Below are positions 35,351 through 44,099 of a DNA stretch of 44,099 nucleotides, one piece after another; position 1 is the stretch's first letter, and each line of letters starts with the position of its first letter. Position numbers and translations under genes: made by a program. Source of the stretch: Leptospiraceae bacterium (GTDB lineage: Bacteria > Spirochaetota > Leptospiria > Leptospirales > Leptospiraceae); NCBI GenBank assembly GCA_017996175.1, contig JAGOHK010000030.1, positions 1 to 44,099 on the forward strand, in the 5' to 3' direction. A model generated the notes under the pieces. It was not told the origin of the DNA. It searched no databases and saw nothing but the letters and a program-made list of their open reading frames with translations.

Positions 35351-36862
35351 TTGGATCCTTTTTTAGAACTATATCAATCAAATTTAATTCCAAATTATTG
35401 CAAAAAAGAAGATTCAGAAAAATACTTTGAGCGTATTTTAAAAAATCAACCAAGAAGCGCATACACTGAATTAGACGGAATAAAGATTTCTCGTCTAGGT
35501 TTTGGTTCTTATCGAATTAATCGGGGTAATTCAATATTTGCCTCGGCATTACGGCAGTCATTGTTGGGTGGTGTAAACCTTATAGATACTTCCAGCAATT
35601 ATGGAGATGGTTCTAGTGAAGCTTTGATAGGTGACATACTAAAAAAGTTAATACAGAAGAAAGAGTTAAAACGGGAAGAAGTTTTTGTTGTTACAAAAAT
35701 TGGTTATATCCAAGGGAAAAATTTGCAACTGGTCCAGGAGAAAGAAAAATTCGGAGATGGATTTAGTGAGATTACTTATTATGATCCGAATTGTTTTCAC
35801 TGTATTAGCCCCGATTTTTTAGAAGACCAATTGGAGAGAGCTAGAAATAGGTTAGGTTTATTTACAATTGATGGTTTACTTTTACACAATCCAGAATATT
35901 TTTTAATGGATAGAGAACACCATAATGTGAGTGAAAACAAAGCAAAGTCAGAATACTATTCTAGAATAGAAAAAGCATTTGTGTTTTTGGAAAAGAAACG
36001 GCAACTAGGTATTATCCGATATTATGGAATTTCCAGTAATACATTTCCGAAAGAAGAATCGGCTTATACTTTTACATCTTTAAAAAAAGTGATTGAAATT
36101 GCTGAGGAAATTCGTAAAAAAATGGAATTAGAAACAAGTGGTTTTAGAATAATCCAGTTTCCAGCCAATTTATACGAAACAGGTTTTATCGGGGAAAAAA
36201 ACAATGAGGGAAAGTCAATAATCGAAATCGCAAAAGAAAAAAAAATATTTACACTTGTGAATCGTCCCCTTAATGCTATGAAAAAGAAAGGTGGAATGGA
36301 CAGATTAGCCATTTACCGCGGAAAAGATTTAGGTTCAGTGGAAAATGAATTGTTAATTTACAAAAGAAATTTGGAAAAAATTCAGGATGAAGCATTTAAG
36401 TCGCTCGGAATTGAAAACGAGGATTTTACTTTTGTATCTATTTTGGATACCTATAAAGATAAATTTGTGAATGTAGATCATTTTCATCAAGCACTGAATT
36501 ACAGCATTATACCACAATTAAAAAAGTTACTCGGAAGAGTTGAACGATTAGATGTCAGAAAAGAATTTTATACAGCTTATCTGAATTTACTCAACGAAGG
36601 GATTGAAAAGTTGGAACAATTTATTGAGTCAAAGGCAAGTGTAAAAATGTCTCCACTCCTAGAAAAGTTACAGAATTCTGACTCTTCTCTTTCTGAGAAA
36701 ACACTTTCGCAAGCAGCTGTACTATGTATTCTTTCTTTTCATGGGGTTAATTCCGTGTTAGTCGGAATGAGAAAAGAAAATTATGTACAGGATATGCTTC
36801 CGATTTTAAATTCAGAATTACCAATTTTTAAAGAAGAGGAGTTTAATAGTTTTGAAATTTGA
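35351..36862 (+). CDS. Long aldo/keto reductase-family protein
   Basis: 503 residues, far longer than the usual 300-340. The AKR barrel is clear: ISRLGFGSYRINRGN, LIDTSSNYGDGSSEALIG with the Asp and catalytic Tyr, VTKIGYIQG with the Lys, LLHNPEYF with the His, and RYYGISSN. The usual cofactor end appears late (LCILSFHGVNSVLVGMRKE). The extra length lies in an insert of about 130 residues (about 320-450) with helical, charged sequence. It starts with TTG directly after the ispD stop. The substrate is unknown; NADPH use is inferred from the family. Confidence 0.85.
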   Translation: MDPFLELYQSNLIPNYCKKEDSEKYFERILKNQPRSAYTELDGIKISRLGFGSYRINRGNSIFASALRQSLLGGVNLIDTSSNYGDGSSEALIGDILKKLIQKKELKREEVFVVTKIGYIQGKNLQLVQEKEKFGDGFSEITYYDPNCFHCISPDFLEDQLERARNRLGLFTIDGLLLHNPEYFLMDREHHNVSENKAKSEYYSRIEKAFVFLEKKRQLGIIRYYGISSNTFPKEESAYTFTSLKKVIEIAEEIRKKMELETSGFRIIQFPANLYETGFIGEKNNEGKSIIEIAKEKKIFTLVNRPLNAMKKKGGMDRLAIYRGKDLGSVENELLIYKRNLEKIQDEAFKSLGIENEDFTFVSILDTYKDKFVNVDHFHQALNYSIIPQLKKLLGRVERLDVRKEFYTAYLNLLNEGIEKLEQFIESKASVKMSPLLEKLQNSDSSLSEKTLSQAAVLCILSFHGVNSVLVGMRKENYVQDMLPILNSELPIFKEEEFNSFEI

Positions 36863-37304
36863 TCCTGATGTTTACCCAATTTTAGAATCTATCAATAAAA
36901 ATCCATCTGCAGAGGAAACTCGTGAGTATGCGTTTGCTCATGCAATTAATTTTTACAATGAGAAAAGATACTTTGAAGCACATGAGGTATGGGAATTTCA
37001 ATGGAGGAAAGAGGAAGGAGACTTTAAATTATTTTTACAAGCTTTGATTCAAATCGCAGTAGCGATGAATAAACTTTATGTTAATGTAAACCTAGTCGGT
37101 GCACTTTCTCAGACTAAGCTTGCCTTAGAAAAAATCAAACTACTAGAGAAAAGGAAGAGTATAGAAGATAGGGAGAAAAAATTTCTAGCGAATTTAATTG
37201 TAAATCTAAATCTTTTGATTTATTTACTTTCTAATGAGTTAGAGTATATTACTTATTTGCCGCCAGAAATCCCATTCGAATCCTACTTATTTTTTGTCGG
37301 ATGA
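36852..37304 (+). CDS. DUF309-family protein
   Basis: 150 residues, typical size. Helical protein with the DUF309 signature [20 protein letters not shown] (F-x-A-H-E-x-W-E), then [15 protein letters not shown] and [13 protein letters not shown]. The start is probably TTG at 36852, overlapping the reductase by 11 bp; a nearby ATG is not available in frame. Function unknown in general. It is last in the malQ operon, and its 3' end overlaps the convergent kinase gene by 18 bp. Confidence 0.85.
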   Translation: MKFDPDVYPILESINKNPSAEETREYAFAHAINFYNEKRYFEAHEVWEFQWRKEEGDFKLFLQALIQIAVAMNKLYVNVNLVGALSQTKLALEKIKLLEKRKSIEDREKKFLANLIVNLNLLIYLLSNELEYITYLPPEIPFESYLFFVG

Positions 37305-39734
37305 AATTTTATTTTCTAATTCAATCAAGACTTTTTTAATTTCGTCTACTAAAATAGGTTTACTGAGATAGTGATACATACCAGCAGATAAATATTTTTC
37401 TTTATCTCCCTTCATTGCGTTTGCTGTTATAGCAATAATATAAGGTCTTTCGGGAAAAATATTTTCTCTCAAGATGATCTGTGTTGCTTCTAGTCCGTCC
37501 ATGTCTGGCATTTGAATATCCATAAAGATTAAGTGAAAGAATTCTTTTTTCGTAATCTCAGTCGCATCCTTTCCATCATTTACAATCGTTGGATTGTATT
37601 TCAGTCTAGTGAGGATACCCTGCATTAGCTTACGGTTAGTCGCATCATCTTCTACAACTAGAATCTTTAATTTTTTTTCCATTTGAGATACTGTATTCTC
37701 GGAATCTCTAGGCAACGTTTTTAATTGGTTTGTTTCTATTTTAACCAAAGGTATTTGGATTGTAAATTTGGAACCTTTATTTTCTTCGCTTTCTAAATAG
37801 AGGTTACCTCCCATTAGCTGTGTTAGCTTTTGAGATATGGCAAGTCCGAGTCCACTACCGCCATATTTTCTTGTGCTTGAAGTATTTGCCTGGATAAACC
37901 TTTGGAAAAGCTGACTTTGTTTTTCTTTTGGAATCCCAATACCTGTGTCGCAAACTTCAATGGAAATAGATTCAGAGTCATAAAAATTCTGTTTAATTTT
38001 CCCTAGAATTTCTATGTTTCCTTGTTCTGTAAATTTTATCGCATTACTGATTAAATTTGATAAGACTTGTTTTAACCGATTTGCATCAACTGTAACCATT
38101 TGAGGAAAATCTTCACTTAATAAGAGGCTAATACCAATATTCTTTTTTTTCGCTGAAGCAATATGCAATTGGATTGTGTCTTTTATTGTTTGCCTGATGT
38201 CATTGGGGAATGGGTCTAATTCTAATCTGCCGGATTCTATTTTAGAATAATCTAATATATCATTTAAGAGGGATAATAATACGTTGCCGCTATTCTTTAA
38301 GGTTAAGGTCAAATCTTTCTGTTCTTTGTTCAATGGCGTATCTAATAAAAGCTCAGCCATTCCAATGACTCCATTCATAGGGGTACGAATTTCATGACTC
38401 ATATTTGCTAAAAAATCCTTTTGAGCCTGATTTGCTTTTTCTGCTTCTTCTTTAGCCAGATTTAATTCGAATGTTCTAGCTCTTACTTTTTCTTCTAATT
38501 CTTTATTTATACTGTCTTTTAATTTTTCTTTTTCTGTGAATAGTTTTAAAAAGCGTTTTGAAAGTAGGATCGATTGAAAAAATATAAAAGTCAAAATTCC
38601 AAAAGGACCAAGCTCTTCCCCTCGGTAAATTTCATTTGCATGTAGCAAATCATTTATTACAACTCCTAGTAACACAAAGGAACCAAGAAAGAATAGGTAA
38701 GAACCTTCTTTTTTTTCGATTACTGATTGTACGAGAATAAAAAAACCGATAACAAATTCAATTACTCCAACGATTTGAGAGGGAAATGCTAAATTACTAA
38801 AAACTCGCGGAGATGTAAAAAGAAAAATGGAAAAGAAAATGGAAATGGAATAGAAAATTTTTATTAGTAGCGTTCTGTATTTTCCTGGATAGATTTTACA
38901 GATAAAGTGAACTCCCATCGGGATTGAAAAAAACCAACTTGCAAATTCTAATCCGCAATATATCTCATGCGGGATAAACGGAAACTGTTCGGCTAATAGC
39001 CTGTATCCAGTAGTTAACAGGCGTAGTAATATGGTGAAACAGAAAATACTAAATATAAGAGAGGATTTATCTACTTGATAGAAAACAAAAAATCCGAGGT
39101 GATAAAGTGCCATAATGAAAATTACACCTGCCAAAAAAATCTCTAAATCGCGTTTCAATTTTACAAAATTACTGATAGCATCTTGTGTTCCAAGTATAAT
39201 TGGATTCCACATTCCGCCTTTTCTGTAATGAAAGTTAGAAATTTGTAGAATAATCTCAAGTTCTTTTCCCATAGGTGGGAGGTATATTGTCATAGGCAAT
39301 GTTCTTGGTATGGAGGATAACTCATCTTTGCCGACGGTGCCTGATTCCTTTATGGTTTTCCCGTTGATAATAATTTTTACGGCAGTTCCCTGTTCTTTCA
39401 TGGTAATGGCGAGTGGGGGGTATACTTCTGGCATGTTAATTTTTAAACGGAATGTAGCGTAACCTTGCCCGTCAAGAAGTTTTCCATTCCAGTTATATCC
39501 ATTCCATGATTTAGGAACTTTGATATGATGTGGATTTATATTTGAGTTTAGATCGTTTGAATCTAATAGATCATTCCAATAAAATTCCCACTGTCCTTCT
39601 AATTTGTAGACCTTATTTTCTTCAAAAACTAAATCGGAAAAATCTAACGTTCCTTCTAACGCATTTACTTTAGTAATTGCAGGTTTGCAAAAGTAGAAAA
39701 AGAAAATGAATAGTGTTAAAAAAAAATGTCTCAA
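37287..39734 (-). CDS. 7TMR-DISM hybrid histidine kinase with C-terminal receiver
   Basis: 815 residues. An N-terminal lipoprotein-like signal ([16 protein letters not shown]), an extracytoplasmic DISM domain (about 30-190, [37 protein letters not shown]), seven membrane helices (about 195-395), a coiled coil, HisKA with H447 in [12 protein letters not shown], and an ATPase domain ([41 protein letters not shown]). The C-terminal receiver has D739 in [12 protein letters not shown] and a late KPI lysine. DISM domains are thought to bind carbohydrate-like ligands. The gene lies 3 bp after the PPK2 gene, so kinase and polyphosphate genes are probably co-transcribed. Confidence 0.94.
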   Translation of the reverse strand: MRHFFLTLFIFFFYFCKPAITKVNALEGTLDFSDLVFEENKVYKLEGQWEFYWNDLLDSNDLNSNINPHHIKVPKSWNGYNWNGKLLDGQGYATFRLKINMPEVYPPLAITMKEQGTAVKIIINGKTIKESGTVGKDELSSIPRTLPMTIYLPPMGKELEIILQISNFHYRKGGMWNPIILGTQDAISNFVKLKRDLEIFLAGVIFIMALYHLGFFVFYQVDKSSLIFSIFCFTILLRLLTTGYRLLAEQFPFIPHEIYCGLEFASWFFSIPMGVHFICKIYPGKYRTLLIKIFYSISIFFSIFLFTSPRVFSNLAFPSQIVGVIEFVIGFFILVQSVIEKKEGSYLFFLGSFVLLGVVINDLLHANEIYRGEELGPFGILTFIFFQSILLSKRFLKLFTEKEKLKDSINKELEEKVRARTFELNLAKEEAEKANQAQKDFLANMSHEIRTPMNGVIGMAELLLDTPLNKEQKDLTLTLKNSGNVLLSLLNDILDYSKIESGRLELDPFPNDIRQTIKDTIQLHIASAKKKNIGISLLLSEDFPQMVTVDANRLKQVLSNLISNAIKFTEQGNIEILGKIKQNFYDSESISIEVCDTGIGIPKEKQSQLFQRFIQANTSSTRKYGGSGLGLAISQKLTQLMGGNLYLESEENKGSKFTIQIPLVKIETNQLKTLPRDSENTVSQMEKKLKILVVEDDATNRKLMQGILTRLKYNPTIVNDGKDATEITKKEFFHLIFMDIQMPDMDGLEATQIILRENIFPERPYIIAITANAMKGDKEKYLSAGMYHYLSKPILVDEIKKVLIELENKISSDKK

Positions 39735-39737
39735 TGT

Positions 39738-40478
39738 CTAGGAAAATTTAGCAGGGATATTGAGTTCATTTTCTAATCTATCGCAGAATATACGAAGCAC
39801 TTCTGTTCTTGCAAAATATTTGTCGTTAGCCGCAATGATATGCCATGGAGCATTTGGCTTATGAGTTTCAGAGAATGTTTCTTCGGCTGCATGTTCGTAT
39901 AACGACCATTTGTCTCTATTCCGCCAATCTTCGTCGGTTAATTTCCATCTTTTGAGCGGATCATCTTTCCTTGCATTAAAACGATTAAGTTGTTCCTCAG
40001 CAGAAATATGTAGCCAATATTTTATTATAATTGCACCCGAGTCAGATAAATCTTCCTCAAAATTAACAATTTCTCCGTATGACCTTTCCCATTCTTCTTG
40101 ATTTGCAAATCCTTCTATTCTCTCAACTAAAACTCTTCCATACCAAGATCTATCAAAAATTGCTATATTTCCATAACTAGGTAGTTTTGTCCAAAAACGC
40201 CAGAGATAATGATGATTACGCTCGATGTCATTTGGAGCGGCTATGGATCTTACCGTATAGAGTCTTGGATCGATTCGAGAGGTTAACCTACGAATAGCCC
40301 CACCTTTACCAGCCGCGTCCCAGCCTTCAAATACTAGTATGATGCTTCTTTTTTTCTTGTAACTGAAATGAGAAAAGCGCCTAGCTTTTTCTTGCAATTC
40401 ATCTATTTTGCTTTTATATTCTTTATTTGTGAGGGATTCAGAAAAAGTTATATTTTGGAATTTGAATTTATCGTTCAT
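39738..40478 (-). CDS. Polyphosphate kinase 2 (PPK2) family, complete motifs
   Basis: 246 residues, one PPK2 domain. Walker A is FEGWDAAGKGGAIRRL (residues 50-65), followed by RLTSRIDPR, NDIERNHHYLWRFW, Walker B IFDRSWYGRVLVER (107-120), and the lid and C-terminal WKLTDEDWRNR and PWHIIAANDK. PPK2 enzymes move phosphate between polyphosphate and nucleotides. The ATG overlaps the stop of the preceding PPK2-like gene by one base (TAATG), so translation is probably coupled. Together the two resemble the two halves of fused class II PPK2 (polyphosphate:AMP phosphotransferase), this being the C-terminal, active-looking half. Confidence 0.93.
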   Translation of the reverse strand: MNDKFKFQNITFSESLTNKEYKSKIDELQEKARRFSHFSYKKKRSIILVFEGWDAAGKGGAIRRLTSRIDPRLYTVRSIAAPNDIERNHHYLWRFWTKLPSYGNIAIFDRSWYGRVLVERIEGFANQEEWERSYGEIVNFEEDLSDSGAIIIKYWLHISAEEQLNRFNARKDDPLKRWKLTDEDWRNRDKWSLYEHAAEETFSETHKPNAPWHIIAANDKYFARTEVLRIFCDRLENELNIPAKFS

Positions 40479-41242
40479 TAGATTGCCTGCTGTTCTTGGT
40501 TTTTTAATACGAGTAACATTTGTTTGGAGTCTAATTTCAATTTGTCTTCCAAACTGCGGATAACAGATTCCATAACAAAAATTCGACAGAAGTATTTATT
40601 TTTTGCAGAAACAATATTCCAGGGGCAAATCTGGGTATCCGTTTTGTTTAAGTATTCTTCGTACAAACGTTCATAACTAGAATAATGTTTTAGTTGTTTC
40701 CAATCACTTTCGGACACCATCCATTTTTTTCCTTCGTCGCTTGCTTTTTTGAATCGTTTCTTTTGTTCTTTGGCAGAAATATTTAGAAAGTATTTTAAAA
40801 TGATGTATCTATCATTATGAAGTGTCTCTTCAAAATTTAAAATAGATTTGAATGCATCTTGGTATTCTCTTTTGTTGATTAGTTTTTCTTGTTTTTCATA
40901 GCTTACTCTTGAATACCAAGACCCGTCAAAAATAATATTTTCTCCATACACAGGAAGGCGATTCCAATAGTCGTAAAGGAAATGATGGGTTTTGTTTTTC
41001 TCTTCTGAGTTCTCCAAGGAGTAAACACGAAGTTTGCGCGGATCGAGTCGAGTGGTGATACTTTTTAATAAATCCCCTTTACCAGAGCCAGCCCAACCTT
41101 CTAAAATTAGAATAGTGGCAAATTTCTGTTTGCTTGCCTCGCTGAATAGAATGTACAATCTTTCTTGCAAATCTTTTTCTAAAATATCGTAATCCGATTT
41201 TTCTACTGAGGGCGAGTTTTCAAAATTTTTTAAATGCATCAT
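40478..41242 (-). CDS. PPK2-family protein with altered motifs, partner of the next gene
   Basis: 254 residues. Walker A is LEGWAGSGKGDLLKSI (residues 48-63), so the P-loop lysine is kept. Walker B reads IFDGSWYSRVSYEK (105-117), with Gly where the partner has the family Arg (DRSWYGR) and Ser for Gly. The rest of the fold is recognisable (RLDPRKLRVYSL, THHFLYDYWNRLP, PWNIVSAKNKYF). In fused class II PPK2 proteins the N-terminal domain is the less conserved half; this gene has the same position, being translated just before the canonical PPK2 with a one-base overlap. It may be regulatory or structural. A promoter is not evident in the 45-bp gap to the amylase gene. Confidence 0.88.
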   Translation of the reverse strand: MMHLKNFENSPSVEKSDYDILEKDLQERLYILFSEASKQKFATILILEGWAGSGKGDLLKSITTRLDPRKLRVYSLENSEEKNKTHHFLYDYWNRLPVYGENIIFDGSWYSRVSYEKQEKLINKREYQDAFKSILNFEETLHNDRYIILKYFLNISAKEQKKRFKKASDEGKKWMVSESDWKQLKHYSSYERLYEEYLNKTDTQICPWNIVSAKNKYFCRIFVMESVIRSLEDKLKLDSKQMLLVLKNQEQQAI

Positions 41243-41287
41243 AGATTCCCAATTAAAATTAGCGTTTTCTTTTTGAAAAGAGATTTT

Positions 41288-42529
41288 TTAAGTTTCGCGA
41301 ATCCAGATAGTCCACTCATTTGGTTTTTCATAACCTGATTTCCAACCGACACCTGGGTTGTGAAAATTGGAACCAATAGAAATAGCAAGAGCTTCTTTTC
41401 CAAATTCATTTAAAACAATTCCGGCAAATCCAGAATGATTTTTTGTAAGGTCAATCCAATCCGATTTTGCTACAATTCCTGCTTGTTTTCGAAGTGCGAT
41501 TAAGTGTTTTATTTCTTCTTTCAATCCCCAATCAAAACAATCAGACCAGTACACACAGGGTGTTCCGGGTGCAGTTAATATAAATGCATAAGCACTAGAT
41601 TTAAAATGAGGAGGGCAGGGCCAACATTCTTGTCCCCAACCATTTGCAGAACTATAAGGAGAGGCTCCCATATCATGGTTGTCTACAAATGTAACGATAG
41701 ACGCTCTATCTTCAGGATTTTTTCTAAGATTAAGTCCATATTTTAAATTAGCTGGATCTGCAGTTTGAATTTCTCGTTTGAGGCATATATCAAACGCACA
41801 ACCTTTGGAGTCGCGTGCCCAACCAATGATTCGATCGGATTCAAATTGTCCGTATTTTTTAATCATGGGATCGTTTGTTAGATAAGGAGAACTTTGCCAG
41901 TATTCGCCAACGGAAAAATATTCTTCTCCCTTAGTTCTTTTAATCCAATCCACAACGTCTTCGACTGCATAACCCCATACATAATCCCATCTCCAACCAT
42001 CTACTCCGCATTCCAACATAAGTTCGTCCATGGCAGAGACAAATCTGTTGTTAACCTCTGGATTGTCAAGGGCTAAGTCGTATTTGCCGTCCATAAAAGT
42101 TCCACCAGTGTCCCGTCTACCAATGCTCCAGTGAGGTCCTGGATGTGCCCAAATATCTTGTTGCATTCTACTTCCGTCGCGGTGGTTGGTTACTAAGTCA
42201 ACTATGACTTTAATTCCAAGCGAATGTAGTTTCGTAATTAAAGCGGTTAATTCTTGTTTGCTTCCATAGCGAGAGTTCAAATCAAAATCACGCCAGAAAT
42301 ATCCTTCTCCACCACCGTGTTTGCCGTCTGCCTCCCAAAGAGAATCATCAATCCAAGGAGGAGGGAGGTAAACAATCGTAAACCCAATCTCAGCAATTTC
42401 TTCTGCCATATTGGTTAGAACTTTGTACCAAGACTCATGTCTCCAGTCCATAGTTCCAGTTCCTTTTGTTTTAACTAAGTTCCAGTGAAATGCTTGTAGT
42501 ATAATATCTTTACCATTGCCGCGTGCCAT
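41288..42529 (-). CDS. Cytoplasmic GH13 alpha-amylase
   Basis: 413 residues, no signal peptide, so intracellular. GH13 motifs in order: VIVDLVTNHR (region I), GWRWDYVWG with nucleophile D182, SVGEYW with acid/base E209, and FVDNHD with D286. The start QAFHWNLV and the short C-terminal domain (HLIALRKQAGI, GWKSGYEKPNEWTIWIRE) resemble plant-type and maltotetraose-forming amylases. It would hydrolyse internal glycogen or maltodextrins and feed the amylomaltase at 32866. It is the first gene of the run amylase, PPK2-like, PPK2, DISM kinase. Confidence 0.93.
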   Translation of the reverse strand: MARGNGKDIILQAFHWNLVKTKGTGTMDWRHESWYKVLTNMAEEIAEIGFTIVYLPPPWIDDSLWEADGKHGGGEGYFWRDFDLNSRYGSKQELTALITKLHSLGIKVIVDLVTNHRDGSRMQQDIWAHPGPHWSIGRRDTGGTFMDGKYDLALDNPEVNNRFVSAMDELMLECGVDGWRWDYVWGYAVEDVVDWIKRTKGEEYFSVGEYWQSSPYLTNDPMIKKYGQFESDRIIGWARDSKGCAFDICLKREIQTADPANLKYGLNLRKNPEDRASIVTFVDNHDMGASPYSSANGWGQECWPCPPHFKSSAYAFILTAPGTPCVYWSDCFDWGLKEEIKHLIALRKQAGIVAKSDWIDLTKNHSGFAGIVLNEFGKEALAISIGSNFHNPGVGWKSGYEKPNEWTIWIRET

Positions 42530-42555
42530 ATATTGCTCCTTTGTGAAATTAAAAA

Positions 42556-42597
42556 ATTACCACGGATGGACACCGATCGCTATCGCTAACACCGATG
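42556..42597. repeat. Dispersed repeat upstream of the amylase gene
   Basis: ATTACCACGGATGGACACCGAT, then GATCGC/TATCGC-like units and ACACCGAT. Its first part is the reverse complement of 9011-9041 (TCGGTGTCCATCCGTG), so two copies of one repeat family lie 33 kb apart in opposite orientation. Confidence 0.6.
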
Positions 42598-42757
42598 TTT
42601 CGGTTAAATAATTCTTATAAGTTTGGTATATTTTAAGTAACGTAAGATATTTGTAAAGGAAAGTTCTACGTGATAGGGAAAAACATAGTTTTTAAAAAAT
42701 CCTACTAAAATGTATTGCAAAAAACAATAAACATTTCTAGTATAGCCTGCCTAAGCC

Positions 42758-44099
42758 ATGACACGTCTTATTTACAGTCTACTTTTATTTGTAATTCTTT
42801 TTCTGTTTTCCTGTAACAAAGATGAACCAAAGAAGGTTCCACCGAAGGCAGTGAAGGGTGTTTTGGATTTGCGCCCTTCGGCACATTCGGCAGGCTCAGT
42901 GCAAGCTTCGCTCAGGGAGCAACCTATATTATTAGAGGATAATCAAAATGGTCGCATGGTGAGCGGAGTCGAACCATGGAATTTCGAAAAAGACGGCGTT
43001 ATCAACCTCGATGGAGAATGGGAATTTTATTGGAATGAGTTCCTGTACAGTGGGTTGCAACCCACTGTACAGCCGGTCGGCGACCCGCTGTCTAGGACTC
43101 CCAATTATATACCAGTTCCAGGAAATTGGAATCAATTTGCGGATAATGGCAAACCTGTTGGTAGTAATGGATATGCCACCTATCGTCTGCGAATTCTGCT
43201 TCCGAAATTGAATACTTCCTTGGCATTTAAAATTCTAAATGCTTCGACAGCTTATACGATGTATGTGAATGGAGAAAAGTTTGCATCTAACGGAAGTGTA
43301 GGCAAAGACAAAGATACAAGTATTCCACAATCTCTTTCCGTCATTAGTTCGATACACAATTCCAAAGAAGAGCTCGAAATTATATTTCACGTTTCTAATT
43401 TTCATTATAGCAAAGGTGGTCTATGGCTGCCGATAAATATTGGAAATGAAAAAGCGGTCAGAGAAATTAGAGATAAGAATCTATTTCTGGATATATTTTT
43501 ATCTGGAAGCATTTTAATCATGGGACTTTACCATCTTGTAATTTATATCCAACGAAAGCAGGATAAGTCTCCGCTTCTTTTTGGAATATATTGTTTTATT
43601 ATTGTTGTCCGATTACTGAGCACGGGAGAAAAATATCTGACTACTATTTTTCCAGAAATTCCGTTTCAACTATTAATTAAAATCGAATATATTAGTTTCT
43701 ATTTGGCAGTTCCTATCTTTTCTCATTTCCTCTATACAATTTTTCCTAGAGAAGTTAAAGAGAAAATTCTAAAATTTATATGGGCGATTGGAATTTTATT
43801 TGCTATTTCTGTAATCGTAACATCAACCGAAATTTTTACCCGGACCGTCAATGCTTATCAAATCCTTACATTATTCAGTTTATTATACTTTCTCTTCATA
43901 ATCGGACTTGCAATTTTTCGAAAAAGAGAAGGTAGCAAAACTATTTTTGTTGGATGTTTAATTATCATAATTGGAGTTGTGAATGATATATTATATAATC
44001 GTAATATATTATCTACGGGCAATATATTTCCACAATGTCTTTTAGGCTTTACTTTCTTTCAATCCATTATGCTTTCTATGCGATTTTCCAGATCATTTA
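42758..44099 (+). CDS. 7TMR-DISM receptor, 3' end beyond the window
   Basis: 447 residues visible, frame open to the last base. Lipoprotein signal peptide SLLLFVILFLFSCNKDE with Cys at residue 19. The DISM domain (about 85-230) contains INLDGEWEFYWNEFL, IPVPGNWNQF, GYATYRLRILLP and VSNFHYSKGGLWLP; about six membrane helices follow (245-447, for example IFLSGSILIMGLYHLVIYI). The closest relative in the window is the kinase at 37287; the output domain is unseen. Residues about 39-54 (RPSAHSAGSVQASLRE) and about 95-113 (LYSGLQPTVQPVGDPLS) come from repeats inserted in frame and have no counterpart in the paralogue. No good ribosome-binding site precedes the ATG. Confidence 0.88.
   Translation, partial: MTRLIYSLLLFVILFLFSCNKDEPKKVPPKAVKGVLDLRPSAHSAGSVQASLREQPILLEDNQNGRMVSGVEPWNFEKDGVINLDGEWEFYWNEFLYSGLQPTVQPVGDPLSRTPNYIPVPGNWNQFADNGKPVGSNGYATYRLRILLPKLNTSLAFKILNASTAYTMYVNGEKFASNGSVGKDKDTSIPQSLSVISSIHNSKEELEIIFHVSNFHYSKGGLWLPINIGNEKAVREIRDKNLFLDIFLSGSILIMGLYHLVIYIQRKQDKSPLLFGIYCFIIVVRLLSTGEKYLTTIFPEIPFQLLIKIEYISFYLAVPIFSHFLYTIFPREVKEKILKFIWAIGILFAISVIVTSTEIFTRTVNAYQILTLFSLLYFLFIIGLAIFRKREGSKTIFVGCLIIIIGVVNDILYNRNILSTGNIFPQCLLGFTFFQSIMLSMRFSRSF
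42873..42917. repeat. GC-rich repeat inserted in frame in the DISM gene
   Basis: GCCCTTCGGCACATTCGGCA ... CTTCGCTCAGGG resembles the widespread CCTTCGACAGGCTCAGG-type dispersed repeats. It is GC-rich against an AT-rich gene and adds a Ser/Ala-rich stretch just after the lipoprotein signal. Confidence 0.65.
43043..43072. repeat. Perfect 30-bp palindrome inside the DISM gene
   Basis: CTGTACAGTGGGTTG followed directly by its exact reverse complement. It keeps the frame (reads LYSGLQPTVQ) and sits in the loop between the YWNEF and IPVPGNWN conserved blocks. It is a different sequence family from the palindromes at 259-2064 but has the same architecture. Confidence 0.95.

Noticed and set aside
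42932..43211. Short ORFs on both strands at the DISM palindrome
   Set aside because: They lie within the long open DISM frame that starts at 42758 and has a lipoprotein signal and domain motifs.

Overview
AT-rich spirochaete chromosome, most likely a member of the Leptospiraceae. The support is family content and style, not a database match: 7TMR-DISM sensor kinases, a class III adenylate cyclase beside a FecR-domain protein, relaxed spirochaete lipoprotein signals (for example LFSC at residue 19 of the last gene), a large NAD-glutamate dehydrogenase, many hybrid histidine kinases and a tRNA-Leu without an encoded CCA.

The left 10.4 kb is an accessory, decaying region. It holds a RAYT-type (REP-associated) transposase, a type I restriction-modification set (hsdM, an internally deleted YhcG/DUF1016 nuclease, two-domain hsdS; no hsdR inside the window), then a cassette of DUF5343 protein, Swt1-like HEPN RNase and an unrecognised 293-residue protein. 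After these come a small ribbon-helix-helix regulator with an operator-like palindrome, a divergent small membrane protein, and a stretch of repeat debris, a 130-bp MITE-like hairpin and a broken staphylococcal-type nuclease. Copies of one 28-bp palindrome lie in or next to the transposase and hsdS; two of them are read in frame as protein.

From 10.4 kb on the gene content looks chromosomal: xthA, hisD, a STAS anti-sigma antagonist, tRNA-Leu(UAG), a REC-PAS-GAF histidine kinase, a minus-strand run from glutamate dehydrogenase through a hypothetical, a metallophosphoesterase and a nucleotidyltransferase to a membrane zinc-ribbon protein, a DUF3592 protein, a zincin-like protease, and uvrC followed closely by a soluble response-regulator/kinase. 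A minus-strand trio (adenylate cyclase, FecR/FN3-like protein, secreted 12-residue-repeat protein) looks like one signalling or cell-envelope unit.

The right end combines polymer and energy metabolism with sensing. A tightly overlapping operon malQ-ispD-aldo/keto reductase-DUF309 faces a second run: GH13 alpha-amylase, a split pair of PPK2 polyphosphate kinases and a 7TMR-DISM hybrid kinase. A second 7TMR-DISM receptor runs off the right edge, and its N-terminal coding region carries two in-frame repeat insertions, one of them a perfect 30-bp palindrome.

The best candidates for something undescribed are the palindromic elements that live inside reading frames, the DUF5343-HEPN-unknown cassette, the cyclase-FecR-12-mer repeat unit and the split PPK2 pair.
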